Positions 8,694 to 17,812 of a stretch of 64,000 nucleotides of DNA are shown here, one piece after another. Under the pieces are notes generated by a model that saw only the letters and a list, made by a program, of their open reading frames with translations, was not told the origin of the DNA and did not search any database. Both the position numbers and the translations under genes were made by a program. The DNA is from CAZIOH01 sp964540815 (GTDB lineage: Bacteria; Myxococcota_A; Polyangia; Fen-1088). Every line of letters begins with the position of its first letter. The stretch's first letter is position 1. The DNA lies in assembly GCA_964540815.1 (NCBI GenBank), contig CAZIOH010000002.1, positions 1 to 64,000 on the forward strand. The letters run 5' to 3'.

Positions 8694-11075
8694 TCAATAG
8701 TGAAGATCGAGGCCGGCCCAGGCCGCGCGGGGCGCGCCGGGGCCGAGGAATCTGGGGCTGTCGTAGGTCGGACCAAGGACCTCGGTCGCGTTGCCGAGGA
8801 CACCGAAGGTCGAGTAGCGCGCGTCGAAGAGGTTGTTCGCGAGCACGAAGACCGAGACCGGCGCGGCGAGCTGGTATGCGAGCCGAGCGTTGACCACGAC
8901 GTGGCCCGGGATCTGCGGCAGCCGGTTCGCCTCGTCGCCGCGGAGATACTGGCTGCCGTCCGCGATGACGCTGACCCCGGCGGAAAGGCCGAAGCCCGAG
9001 GCGACCGCCAGGCTCGCCTTGCCGGTGCTCCTCGGGATGGACGGGATGTGCGCGCCCGCCGCGACGTCGATGAGGCCGTTCATCGCATCCGGGTGGGTGG
9101 CCGAGAGCGCCGTGAAGGGCGAGAGGAACTGCGCGTCCGTGAAGGTGTACCCGAGGCTCCACTCGAGCCTGGCCCTCTCGCCGACGAGGCGACGCGCGCC
9201 GAGGTGCGCCTCGATCCCCTGGCGACGGGTGTCGCCGACGTTCGAGAAGTAGCCGCGGTTCGCGACCATTCCGGAGCCGATGAAGAGGATGTCGTCGGTG
9301 TTCGTGGTCTGAAAGACCGCGACCGCGTAGTCGAGCCTGAGGCGGCCCTGCCTGTGCCTGCCGCGCACCCCGAGTTCGAGGGTGCGGGCGACGACCTGGC
9401 CGAGCGGTGGATCGGCGACGAAGGAGTTCGGCAGGCGGCAGGGATCCACGGGGCTCGCGCAGGTCAATTCGATGACCGTCGGCGCGCGGTTCGACTGGCT
9501 GAAGCCCACGAAGGCGCCTACCAGCGGGCGGGGTTGATAGCTGAAGCCGATGGCGGGGTTGAGGTGGTGGAAGCCGTGATGGCCGGTCAGGTCGTCGCCC
9601 AGCTGGGCGACCAGCCGATTCTGGAGTGACAGCGACGTCGCGTTGAGACGCACGGACGCCGAGACGAACAGGTCGGAAAGGGGCGAGAGCGTGTCGCTCG
9701 CGTAGAGCCCGAGCGTGTTCGTGACGCTGTCGACGGCGACCGGCGATGCCGGATCGACCAGCCCCGTGTCGATGGTCGATCGAGCACCGTCGAGCCTCGC
9801 CACCGTGGACTGCGAGCGAAAGCGCGCGCGGCCCTGTCCGAGCTCGGCGCCCACGAACAGGTGGTTCTCGCGGTGAAGAACCGGCGCGTCGACGGCCAGC
9901 TGCACGGCGGCGCCGTAGCCCGTCTGGCGCGTGTCGCTCCGATTCTCGGCGGCGTCGAACGCCGCGTCGAAGGGAGCGGCTCCGCCTGCCGCGTCGCGCA
10001 CGGGGGTCTCGCTGCCGCCGTCGTCCGCGGAGCAGAGGATGCCCGGCATGGCCGAGCACTCCGCCCAGTCGCGCTGGTCGCCGTTGACCGACCTGTTTCG
10101 ACTGGTCCGCAGAAATACCGTCCCGGACAGCCGGAGGTGCGGAGCGGCGGGCCGCTCGCCCCGCGCGATCGCCATGAAGAGCCGGTTCTCGGTCCGGTCA
10201 GGCGCCGTGAAGACGGCGGCTCGGTCCATCGCCAGGAGTTGCTCGGGCGAAGCCCCGTTGCCCGAGAGCGCGGTGTTGGCCGCGAAGAGAACCAGCTCCG
10301 CCTTCGCACCGGCGACTCCGGCGGTGGCCGCCGCGGGCCCCTCGTCGTAAGAAGCCGAGAGGAGGGCCTGCTCCGCTCGGGTCGGGGAGCGCTGGCGCCA
10401 GCCGTCCTCGGCGAGGAACTGCGCCGCGGCGAAGACGCCAAGCTTGTCACCGTGCGCGCCGGCGCTGACGAGCCCGAGCCTGCGTCCCCACGACCCGGTG
10501 AGGAGCGTACCGTCGGCGCCAGGGTCGGTGAAGCCGTTCTTGGTCTCGATGGACAGGGCCCCGCCGAGGGTGTTGAGGCCGAAGGTCGGGTTCGAGCCAG
10601 GCAGGATATCGACCGAGCGGATGGCGTTGGTCGGCAGGAGATCCCAGCTGATCGTGTCGCCGAAAGGCTCGTTGAGGCGCACGCCATCGAGAAAGATCGA
10701 CAGGCCCTGCGGTGCGCCCAGCAGCGGCGAGGCGAGGAACCCGCGGTACTGCAGATCCGGTTGCAGCGGATTGTTCTGGACGTCGTTGACGTGGACGCTG
10801 CCCGTCATCTCGTCCATGTAGGACGGCAGATCGATGCTGTGGTGCTCCGCGAGGTCCGCCCCCGAGATCGTCTGCACGTTGGCCGGCACATGGTCGCGCG
10901 GCAAACCGGAGCCGTGGACCGGTGTGGTGGCGGTGACGAAGCTCTCGTAAGGAGGAGCCCCCGGGGCGGGCGGAGTCGACGGCGGTGCAGGCGGCGAAGA
11001 GTCATCCGCGCGCGCCGGCCCCGCCGAGGCCCAGAAGACCGCCAGGCCGCCGAGAAGGAGCTTGGTCGTGCGCAC
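8694..11075 (-). CDS. TonB-dependent outer-membrane receptor
   Basis: 793 residues from a GTG at 11075. Signal peptide ending near P-A-R-A, then a plug domain (about residues 45-165) with the typical V-Q-T-I-S-G-A-D-L segment, a GLSIFLDGVRLNEPFGD strand, a ILPGSNPTFGLNTLGGAL segment and a following NGF strand. The remaining 600 residues form the 22-strand barrel, ending in D-L-H-Y. The ligand is not obvious from sequence. The neighbouring Fur box, di-haem oxidoreductase and imelysin make an iron source (ferric chelate or haem) the best guess. No canonical N-terminal TonB box can be named with confidence. Confidence 0.92.
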   Translation of the reverse strand: MRTTKLLLGGLAVFWASAGPARADDSSPPAPPSTPPAPGAPPYESFVTATTPVHGSGLPRDHVPANVQTISGADLAEHHSIDLPSYMDEMTGSVHVNDVQNNPLQPDLQYRGFLASPLLGAPQGLSIFLDGVRLNEPFGDTISWDLLPTNAIRSVDILPGSNPTFGLNTLGGALSIETKNGFTDPGADGTLLTGSWGRRLGLVSAGAHGDKLGVFAAAQFLAEDGWRQRSPTRAEQALLSASYDEGPAAATAGVAGAKAELVLFAANTALSGNGASPEQLLAMDRAAVFTAPDRTENRLFMAIARGERPAAPHLRLSGTVFLRTSRNRSVNGDQRDWAECSAMPGILCSADDGGSETPVRDAAGGAAPFDAAFDAAENRSDTRQTGYGAAVQLAVDAPVLHRENHLFVGAELGQGRARFRSQSTVARLDGARSTIDTGLVDPASPVAVDSVTNTLGLYASDTLSPLSDLFVSASVRLNATSLSLQNRLVAQLGDDLTGHHGFHHLNPAIGFSYQPRPLVGAFVGFSQSNRAPTVIELTCASPVDPCRLPNSFVADPPLGQVVARTLELGVRGRHRQGRLRLDYAVAVFQTTNTDDILFIGSGMVANRGYFSNVGDTRRQGIEAHLGARRLVGERARLEWSLGYTFTDAQFLSPFTALSATHPDAMNGLIDVAAGAHIPSIPRSTGKASLAVASGFGLSAGVSVIADGSQYLRGDEANRLPQIPGHVVVNARLAYQLAAPVSVFVLANNLFDARYSTFGVLGNATEVLGPTYDSPRFLGPGAPRAAWAGLDLHY

Positions 11076-11149
11076 GGCGAGACATCAACGCGATCTCGGT
11101 CTTCCGTCAAACAGGATGCGCGCCGCGAGAAGACCAGCATCAGGACCCC

Positions 11150-11190
11150 AAAAACGAAGAGGGTGCCGGTCCAGAAGACCGACACCCTCT
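11150..11190 (-). terminator. Rho-independent terminator
   Basis: Read on the minus strand, AGAGGGTG pairs with CACCCTCT (11158-11190, further pairing inside), followed by TTCGTTTTT at 11150-11154. It ends transcription of the gap-containing lipoprotein gene (stop at 11254) before the TonB receptor gene. Confidence 0.85.
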
Positions 11191-11253
11191 CGAACAGCTC
11201 GGATCGAGGCTAGTTCAGGCTAAGTCGAGCGCGTTGACTCCCGGCGGCCGGGC

Positions 11254-12881
11254 TCAGAACTGCCCGGCGCAGGTGGTCGCCGTGTTGCAGGAGAAGGCAT
11301 CGCAGCCGATGAGGCCGGTCGCCTTGCCGATGGGCAGCGAGGTGTCGACCAGGTCGGCGGCGATCTTGTTGAACCGCTGGGTGACGGTGTCGGTCGGCAG
11401 GATGTTCGGATCGGCGGCCTCGAACTGCGTGATGCACAACCCGAGCGGAGCGGCCGAGCAGCTCCCATCGTCCTGGCTGGCGGTTCCGCAGTAGCAGTAC
11501 GACGTGTCGCCGTCGATGTCGCAGTGGGTGGTGCGGATGCAGGCCACCGCGTTGTTGCAGGCCGTGAGGGCGGTGCCCGTCAAGGAGCTGCAGCCGACGC
11601 CCTGCGGGACGCAGACCTGGGTCTCGCAGGTCTGGCAGCCGTTTGCGCCACCCGAGGCCGCGCCGCCAGTGCCGGAGCCGCCCGAGGCCGCGCCGCCGGT
11701 GCCGGAGCCGCCCGAGGCCGCGCCGCCGGTGCCGGAGCCACCCGAGGCCGCGCCGCCGGTACCCGAGCCGCCCGAAGCCGCGCCGCCGGTGCCNNNNNNN
11801 NNNNNNNNNNNNNNNNNNNNNNNNNNNNNNNNNNNNNNNNNNNNNNNNNNNNNNNNNNNNNNNNNNNNNNNNNNNNNNNNNNNNNNNNNNNNNCACCCGA
11901 GGCCGCGCCGCCGGTACCCGAGCCGCCCGAAGCCGCGCCGCCGGTGCCGGAGCCACCCGAGGCCGCGCCGCCGGTACCCGAGCCGCCCGAAGCCGCGCCG
12001 CCGGTGCCCGCGCCGCCAGTCCCGGCGCCGCCCGTGCCGGCCCCGCCGGTCCCGCCGAGGAGCTGACAGGTCGCGCCGCAGGTGGTGCCATTGGGCGGAT
12101 CGCACTGCTCGCCCGACTCGACGACCCCGTTGCCGCAGATCGGAGTGACGCCGCAGCTCACGATGATGCTCTTGCTCGTGCTGCACTTGGGGGTGGTGGT
12201 CCCCGGCGCAACGTTGTCGGAGACGGTGATGGTGAGGGTGACCGGGCCGCTGGTGGCCGGGCAGGTGAAGGTGGCCGACGCGGAGCCGGGCGTGTTGAAG
12301 GACCCTGCCGTGGCGGTCCACGCGTAGGTCACGGTGTCGCTCGCATCGAGATCGGTGCCGGAGGCGTTGACGCTGATGTGGCCGCTCACGCCGGTCGCCA
12401 GCGGCGAGACGACGTAGGAGGCGACGGCCGGGCAGTTGTCGATCTGACCCGAGGCGGTGACGGTGCCGGTTCCGGTGACACCGCGGCAGAGCAGGAGCAC
12501 GTTGACGGCGCTGCTGGCGTTGGCCGTGACCGTGAAGGGCGCCGAGGTCCCGAGGCAGGAGGACCCATCGCTGGCGGTGGCGCTGAGGGTCACCGTGTAG
12601 CCGGTGCCGGCGGCGATCCCGCCGATGACGAGGGAGATGGTGGAGCCGGTGTCGGCCACGGGGATGTCGCCCTGGGCGACCTCGGTGCTGGTGCTGTTCT
12701 TGACGCTGTAATGCACCGTCGAGACGATCGCGCCCGACGGCAAGGTGATTGCCAGGCCGACCGATCCGACGTCGGAGTTGGGTGAAAGGGTCGTCCGGCG
12801 GGAACAGTTGACGACCAGGGCGCCCAAGCTCAGCGCCACGGTCGCCAGAAGTACTGCTTTTCTGGCTGCAGTTCGAATCAT
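11254..12881 (-). CDS. Repeat-rich Ig-like lipoprotein with myxo disulfide repeat; interrupted by assembly gap
   Basis: Starts at the ATG at 12881 (GTG at 12884 also possible) behind a strong AGGAGG. Signal peptide with lipobox-like LVVNC (Cys26). Then one or two Ig/fibronectin-like domains (about residues 30-235), and a CGNGVVESGEQC motif with a following CGATCQ, which is the Myxococcus Cys-rich disulfide repeat (TIGR02232-like). Next a GTGGAG/GTGGAASGGS linker repeat, and a Cys-rich C-terminal domain of about 130 residues that I do not recognise. The 100-N gap lies in the repeat; the two sides are in different frames only because 100 is an arbitrary gap size. The true gap must be 2 mod 3 if the gene is intact. 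Function unknown; surface-exposed. Confidence 0.8.
11651..12057 (-). repeat. 30-bp tandem repeat encoding GTGGAASGGS
   Basis: Regular 30-bp units starting at 11651, 11681, 11711, 11741 and 11771, continuing past the gap from 11896, then degenerating to GTGGAG units up to about 12057. All are in frame and encode the linker of the lipoprotein. Copies are nearly identical, which explains the failed assembly. Confidence 0.95.
11794..11893. other. Assembly gap (100 N)
   Basis: Exactly 100 unknown bases, the conventional placeholder for a scaffold gap of unknown length. It falls inside the 30-bp repeat array, so the true copy number is unknown. Confidence 0.99.
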
Positions 12882-13368
12882 CACGGTGTCCTCCTGAATT
12901 TCATTTGAGATGAACCCCCCTGTCGAAGCGTGCTTCGGATGCACCAAGGGACGGCAGGTCTGTAATCAAAGTCCGCGCCAACTCGGGCCGGGACCGAGGA
13001 TCCTTTTCGTCGGGGATGTTTCGGCGGGAATACCGAGGATCTGCGCCGGACACGGCGAGTCGCGGTGGAACCCTCTGCCGGTGCACTCTCCGGAATCCGG
13101 AGACTGCCCTTCGATAACGGGACGTCTGGACGAAACGTGTCGTCTTCGGGTAACCCGCCTCGCGCACAACCTGCGGAGCGGAAGGCACCCGAGATGTGGC
13201 GTCGGTTCGAGGCTTTTGGGCCATCCTCGTCGCGCCCGGGGACGCGCCTGTACTTGTCACCGCGCTGAAATCTGGGTTGGCCCGGTCCTTGTTATGGCCG
13301 TCGGCGGGCGAATCGGTCGATCCGCGCGCTGCGGTCGCCGATGACCGCTCAGTCAACCGGAGGATTCA
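12882..13368. promoter_or_regulatory. Divergent intergenic region with palindrome
   Basis: 487 bp between the minus-strand lipoprotein and the plus-strand PstS-like gene. I see no convincing coding sequence. It holds a 15-bp palindrome at 13088-13102 (CTCCGGA, one base, TCCGGAG), a possible operator. An AGGAGG (minus) and GGAGG (plus, about 13358) serve the two flanking starts. No clear -35/-10 pair could be assigned. Confidence 0.5.
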
Positions 13369-15237
13369 ATGAGGACGAAGATTGCACGGGCTACGTTTTT
13401 CTTGGTCGGCGCTGGCGCGTCGACCGTTTGGGCGGCCAACGGGCCCGATACGACGGGCAACAACATCGCGCTCCAGGGCTCGGACACCCTGGAGGAGGTC
13501 ACCAAGTCGGTCCTGGCGGATCCGACCTGCGCGGCGTCCCTGACCGGGCTCGGAATCACCTACGCCGGCGGCGGCTCCGGCACGGGCGAGACGGCCATGT
13601 CGACGGTTCCCCCGACCCAGATGGTCGCCCCGATGTCGCGCTTCTACAACACCGGAGCCGGGGTCTGCGCCAAGGGCACCACGGCTCAGGGGCTCGTGAT
13701 CGGCCTCGACGGCCTGGCCATGGTGGCCAGCCAGAAGAACGGGCAGGCGGCCTGCGGAGGCGCGCTGGCGGCCTCGGGATCCTTCACGTACACGGACAGC
13801 TCCGGCGCCACCCAGACGTACACCCTTTCGGAGTCCGCCCCCGGTGCGGCCGATGCCTGGCGTGACGTCCTCAAGCTCGTGTACCTCGGCAAGGACCACA
13901 CCGGCGCCACCGACTGTGCCGGCGCCATCCGCAAGGGGCTGGTCGCGAACTGGGCCGCGCTCTTTCAGAACGGAGCCTGCACCTCCGGGACCTGTTCGCT
14001 CGGCCTCAAGCACGCGTATCGCCGCGGGGATGCCTCCGGGACCACCGACGTGTTCCTCTCGTCCCTCGGCATCGGCGGCCTCGCCTCCGCCCAGATCGCC
14101 CAGACGGGCGCCAAGGCCAACCCGTTCTGCAACGCCTTTGGGCTCGGGAACATCTACGGCGGCGTCTCCGACTACCGCGATCTCGACCCGCTGCGGGTGA
14201 CCTGCGAGACGGTCAAGGATGCGAGCGGCAATTTGATTGCGGGCGATCAGGTCTGCAGCCGCAACAACGGCCTCACCGCCACCGGCCCGGTCGGCACCCC
14301 GGGGAACCTCGGCCTGGTGCAGGTGGTCGAGATCCCGACCAACCTCAGCGTGGCGCAGATGTACACCACCGCCCTGTGCGACTCGGGCAAGTTCGCGACG
14401 GCGCTCCCCAAGGCCGCGGGCGATCCCGCCGCCCTCCCGAGCCCGCCTTGCCCGAACGGCGGTCCCCTCACCCTCGGTCGTTGCTATCAGCCGTACATCG
14501 ATCTCGGGGGCGGGGCCAAGAACTTCAACTGCGTCGCGCGCGTCAACCCGGTCCAGGGCATCGCGCGCAACGGCATGACCGACGGGCGCGCCTACAACCT
14601 GTGGATCAAGGACTCGACCGGCAAGATCCTCAAGGACGGGTTCACCGTCCCGTCGGATCCGGTGAACTTCCCGACCAACCCGGCCACCACCCAGCGGCTG
14701 GTCACCGGGGCCTTCTTCCGCACGCACATGAGCATCGTGGCGAGCGGCGGCGGCACCAGCTGCCAGCTCAGTGACTCCACCGCCCAGATCGGCTGCCTCA
14801 CCCAGGCCGACCCGTGCACGGTCGGGTTCGCCGGCCGCGAGGCCGCGACCGGCGGGTCGGTTGCCCTCAGCGTCAACGGGGTCACCGACGACGAGGTGAA
14901 CATCGTCAAGCTGCTGGCGCCGTCGGGCTCGGCGGCCTTTGCGGGCCGCTACCCGATGTCCCGGAAGCTGTTCTTCAACTCGCTGCAGGGGTTCGCCAAC
15001 CTGTTCGCCGGGAGCGGCGAGGCGGCGCTCGCCAAGTGCTTCGCGACCAACGCCATCGTCGATCCCGTCATGTCGAGCCACAACTTCATCCCGATGTCGC
15101 ACACGACGGCCTTCAACCCGGGTGGCAGCATCCTCTGTCAGGACTTCGACGAGACCGTCGCCGCTCCGGCTGGCTGTGGCCTCGCCGGCCCGAACTCGAA
15201 CAGCTGCGCGACGCTCCCCGCCGGCTTCATCAACTGA
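13369..15237 (+). CDS. PstS-like periplasmic substrate-binding protein
   Basis: 622 residues; ATG preceded by GGAGG. Type I signal peptide ending near TVWA. The N-terminal region matches the phosphate-binding-protein-like superfamily: GSDTLEEVTKS, a Y-A-G-G-G-S-G-T-G-E-T segment (the anion-contacting loop of PstS) and later RRGDASGTTDVF, an R-x-D-x-SGT element also typical of PstS. The protein is almost twice the usual PstS length (about 330-350) and rich in Cys (about 20), suggesting disulfide-stabilised insertions and an extracellular location. No ABC permease genes are nearby, so it may not be a normal transporter component. Phosphate or another oxyanion is the likely ligand by family only. 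Confidence 0.75.
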   Translation: MRTKIARATFFLVGAGASTVWAANGPDTTGNNIALQGSDTLEEVTKSVLADPTCAASLTGLGITYAGGGSGTGETAMSTVPPTQMVAPMSRFYNTGAGVCAKGTTAQGLVIGLDGLAMVASQKNGQAACGGALAASGSFTYTDSSGATQTYTLSESAPGAADAWRDVLKLVYLGKDHTGATDCAGAIRKGLVANWAALFQNGACTSGTCSLGLKHAYRRGDASGTTDVFLSSLGIGGLASAQIAQTGAKANPFCNAFGLGNIYGGVSDYRDLDPLRVTCETVKDASGNLIAGDQVCSRNNGLTATGPVGTPGNLGLVQVVEIPTNLSVAQMYTTALCDSGKFATALPKAAGDPAALPSPPCPNGGPLTLGRCYQPYIDLGGGAKNFNCVARVNPVQGIARNGMTDGRAYNLWIKDSTGKILKDGFTVPSDPVNFPTNPATTQRLVTGAFFRTHMSIVASGGGTSCQLSDSTAQIGCLTQADPCTVGFAGREAATGGSVALSVNGVTDDEVNIVKLLAPSGSAAFAGRYPMSRKLFFNSLQGFANLFAGSGEAALAKCFATNAIVDPVMSSHNFIPMSHTTAFNPGGSILCQDFDETVAAPAGCGLAGPNSNSCATLPAGFIN

Positions 15238-15315
15238 GCGCCCGGCCGGTGGCCCGCAGCGGGGGGGGCGGAGCATCGCGAAGCCTCCTCGCTGCGGGAG
15301 TGCCGTTAGGTCAAG

Positions 15316-15365
15316 AAAGGCCTCGGGCCTCGGACTTCCGGGGAGGCCCGAGGTCCGAGGCCTTT
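15316..15365. terminator. Bidirectional terminator
   Basis: Arms of 18 bp with one mismatch (15316-15333 and 15348-15365) run from AAAGGCC to GGCCTTT, so both strands end in a short T-run. It sits between the converging PstS-like gene and the minus-strand cytochrome operon. Confidence 0.85.
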
Positions 15366-15370
15366 CGACG

Positions 15371-15781
15371 TCAGCCGCCGGATACGCAGACGATGGCGAT
15401 GGCGGACCGGCTGAGGCAACGCCCGTCGCTGACGTCGAGGGTCACCGTGGGCGTGCCGGGCGTGGCGCAGGTGTAGCTGCTGGAGGCCGCCGTTGGAGCG
15501 GAGAAGCTGCCATTTCCAGTGCTCCAGGCGAACGAGAGGACATCGCCCGCATCCTGGTCGCTGGCGGTCGCGGAGACCGTGCTCGGCTTGCCGACGGTCA
15601 CCACCGAGGGCGAGATCCCGATGGACTCGATCACGGGACAGTGATCGATGAGCCCGTTGATCTGCAGGATGCTGCCGCCGTCCATGGGGATCGGGGAGGG
15701 TGCGCCGCCGTCACACGACAGCGCGGTGGTGGCGATGGCCAGCCGGCTGGCCATCAGCAGTACCTCTCGATAGGCGCGCAT
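15371..15781 (-). CDS. Small lipoprotein with one Ig-like (PKD/Big) domain
   Basis: 136 residues from the ATG at 15781 with an AAGGAGAGG ribosome site. Signal with lipobox TALSC (Cys23), then one beta-sandwich domain: DHCPVIESIGISPS, TVSATASDQDAGDVLSFAW and YTCATPGTPTVTLDVSD segments. The same pattern (NCPAV...SGPVTLTITVSD) occurs in the gap-containing lipoprotein at 12881, so the two domains are homologous. It is the last gene of the minus-strand cytochrome operon, 20 bp after the preceding gene. Probably a surface adhesion or structural partner; no catalytic residues seen. Confidence 0.75.
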   Translation of the reverse strand: MRAYREVLLMASRLAIATTALSCDGGAPSPIPMDGGSILQINGLIDHCPVIESIGISPSVVTVGKPSTVSATASDQDAGDVLSFAWSTGNGSFSAPTAASSSYTCATPGTPTVTLDVSDGRCLSRSAIAIVCVSGG

Positions 15782-15801
15782 GCGGTCCTCTCCTTGGTTC
15801 G

Positions 15802-16608
15802 TCACTTCTGGCTGGCGCTCGCGTGTGCGACCTGAAGGTTGCCGAGCTGGTAGGTCACGTCGTCCCAGCCGTCGCACAGCACCGCGCTGATCGGATAGAG
15901 CCCCGCCGCCCAGGTGGAGGTGTCGAGGCCGCCGCTGAACGCGCCGGCGTGGTCGGTGGGCAGGGCGACGTCGCCAATCTTGATCACCCCGACCACCGCC
16001 TCGCCGTCGGCGTCCGAGATGATCGCCGTGAAGTCGAGCCGCTTGTCGGCCACGGCGCTCGCCGCGACGAGCTGGATGTCCGGACGTCGGTTGTCCCTCC
16101 GCGGCTCGCCCTTCGCGGGATCCGCCTCGGCCGCCCATCGAACGAGGGTGTCGCGCTCCCAGTCTGGCAAGCTCGACGCGGGCGCCGGGGGCATGCGGGG
16201 ACGCCAGCCGCTGCCGGGCGAGGTCACGTCCGAGCCGATCAGGGCAGCCCAGCTGTGGGCCAGCGGCTGGGCGCCGAGGACGCCGGCCGCCTCGCCGCAG
16301 GCGCTGGCGGTCATGTCGTAGAAGTCCAGGCGATAGGCCATTCCGCCCTGCGCGGCGCCGGTCAGGCTGGCGGTGGCCCCGTGGCAGCTCGTGCAGTTGC
16401 CCCGCAGGATGGGCTCCACGTCGGCCCAGGTCGGTTGCGTCGTCGCCTGCGGCGCGTCGTCGCAGCCCGCCACCGCGAAGGTGGCGGCGAGGCCGACGCC
16501 GAACCTGGCTGCAAGGCCGAGCGCCCGGCTGGCGGTGGAGCGGGCGGCGGTCGCGCCGTGGCCTGCGCCTCGTCGATGGAAGATGGTGGGTGGCATGGCG
16601 CGGCTCAT
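15802..16608 (-). CDS. Mono-haem cytochrome c-like lipoprotein
   Basis: 268 residues; ATG at 16608 lies 4 bp after the stop of the barrel gene, so translation is coupled. Lipobox FAVAGC (Cys49). A W-A-D-V-E-P-I-L-R-G-N segment leads to CTSCH (Cys72, Cys75, His76), the pattern of the cytochrome domains common in Planctomycetes and Myxococcota. An RMPPAP segment about 70 residues later can supply the axial Met. The C-terminal half (about residues 165-268) is an Ig-like domain similar in style to that of the next gene. Likely anchored in a membrane with the haem exposed outside the cytoplasm. Confidence 0.8.
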   Translation of the reverse strand: MSRAMPPTIFHRRGAGHGATAARSTASRALGLAARFGVGLAATFAVAGCDDAPQATTQPTWADVEPILRGNCTSCHGATASLTGAAQGGMAYRLDFYDMTASACGEAAGVLGAQPLAHSWAALIGSDVTSPGSGWRPRMPPAPASSLPDWERDTLVRWAAEADPAKGEPRRDNRRPDIQLVAASAVADKRLDFTAIISDADGEAVVGVIKIGDVALPTDHAGAFSGGLDTSTWAAGLYPISAVLCDGWDDVTYQLGNLQVAHASASQK

Positions 16609-16612
16609 CGGG

Positions 16613-17812
16613 TCACAGGAAGTAGTGGAGCTGCGCGAGCAAGGTCTTGGCGGTGTCGCCGCCGCTCGGTGATTGCAGCCGCCCCATGAGCTGCACCTCG
16701 AAGTGGGCGTAGGGGAACCAGTTGACGAGGAGCGTACCGGCGTTGAGCGCCGAGTCGCGCACCTCGAGGTCGGTCTGGTTGCGCTCGCCGAGGAGGGTCA
16801 GCATCACCCCCCGCGTGGGAAGAAAGCTGAACCCGACCGCGCCGACCAGCTGGGCCCGGTCCCCCACGCCCGCCGCGTCGAAGGTCATCTGCACCACGTC
16901 GATCTCCCCGAGCAGCAGCAACCTGGCCCGCTCGATGAACGCCTTGCCCACGGTGCCGAAGCACAGCCGGGTGATCCCGGGCGAGAAGGCCAGCCGCGAC
17001 TGGATCGCCAGGCTGCCCGCCCCGTCCAGCCCCCGTCGCTCGTAGTAGGCGGCGAACCCCTTCTCCACGCTCCCGATGTGCCGCACGAAATCCGGTGCGA
17101 AGGCGGTGAGGTGCAGCTCGGCGTCCTCGTGCACGAAGCCTCCCGAGACGTTGTAGGTCTCCTCGAGCAGATCGAAGCCGAGGTCGCGCCGAACGTAGGT
17201 GACGTGCTCGGCGAGGCGCAGCCCGAACGGGGCGAAGAAGCGCCCGACCCGCGCGTAGGGGCCGATCACCTCGGGTTGCCACATGAGGTAGTGCGCGCGC
17301 GAGATGAGGCGCGAGCTGTCGATGGGCTGGTAGTTCTGGGTCGGGACGGGATCGCTCGGATCGCGGGTCTGTCCGCGAAAGCCGCCGGTGGCGTAGACCG
17401 AGATCGCGCGGCCGAGCATCACCCGAGCGTGGAGATCGGCCTGCATGGGAAAGGTCGCGTAGGTCGGACCGGCGGGGTCCTGCACCGCATTCACCAGCGA
17501 GGCTCCGCGAAAATCCCCGCCGAGGGACAGCCACGCCGGGGGATGAGCCGCCCCGTGCAGGAAGGCCCCATCCCCGTTCCAGGTCGAGAGCTCGTCTCCG
17601 TCGGCGTCCCGGCCGTAGCTCGTGATGAGGCCCCCGCCCGCCGGATCGTAGTGGCACTGGTTGCAGCGCGCGGCGCCGCTCGTGAACTGCCACTGCGGAT
17701 AGGCGAGGGCGGTGCGCGCCGGGAGCGCCCCGACGCCAAGGACGCCGAGGACGCCGAGGCCGAGGAGGCGCCAGACGACGGCCGGGCCGGCAGATGTCCT
17801 CGAGATGGTCAC
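16613..17812 (-). CDS. Outer-membrane beta-barrel with N-terminal haem motif
   Basis: 399 residues. Signal peptide (about 1-37, ending A-L-A), then at once a CNQCH haem-attachment motif (Cys50, Cys53, His54) followed by YDPAGGG. The rest, from about residue 85, looks like a porin barrel: alternating strands with aromatic girdles, acid/Arg loops, and a terminal H-Y-F-L. The combination of a covalent haem site at the start of a barrel is unusual. Its ATG overlaps the previous gene's stop (ATGA) and its stop is 4 bp before the next cytochrome. A role in moving electrons across the outer membrane is inference from this arrangement. Confidence 0.75.
   Translation of the reverse strand: MTISRTSAGPAVVWRLLGLGVLGVLGVGALPARTALAYPQWQFTSGAARCNQCHYDPAGGGLITSYGRDADGDELSTWNGDGAFLHGAAHPPAWLSLGGDFRGASLVNAVQDPAGPTYATFPMQADLHARVMLGRAISVYATGGFRGQTRDPSDPVPTQNYQPIDSSRLISRAHYLMWQPEVIGPYARVGRFFAPFGLRLAEHVTYVRRDLGFDLLEETYNVSGGFVHEDAELHLTAFAPDFVRHIGSVEKGFAAYYERRGLDGAGSLAIQSRLAFSPGITRLCFGTVGKAFIERARLLLLGEIDVVQMTFDAAGVGDRAQLVGAVGFSFLPTRGVMLTLLGERNQTDLEVRDSALNAGTLLVNWFPYAHFEVQLMGRLQSPSGGDTAKTLLAQLHYFL

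Noticed and set aside
11651..12057. Regular 30-bp repeats that could suggest a CRISPR array
   Set aside because: Units are contiguous without unique spacers and are in frame as GTGGAASGGS; a coding linker.
12910..13344. Possible small genes in the 487-bp divergent gap
   Set aside because: Composition is unlike neighbouring genes, there is no domain or good ribosome site, and several frames are equally open.
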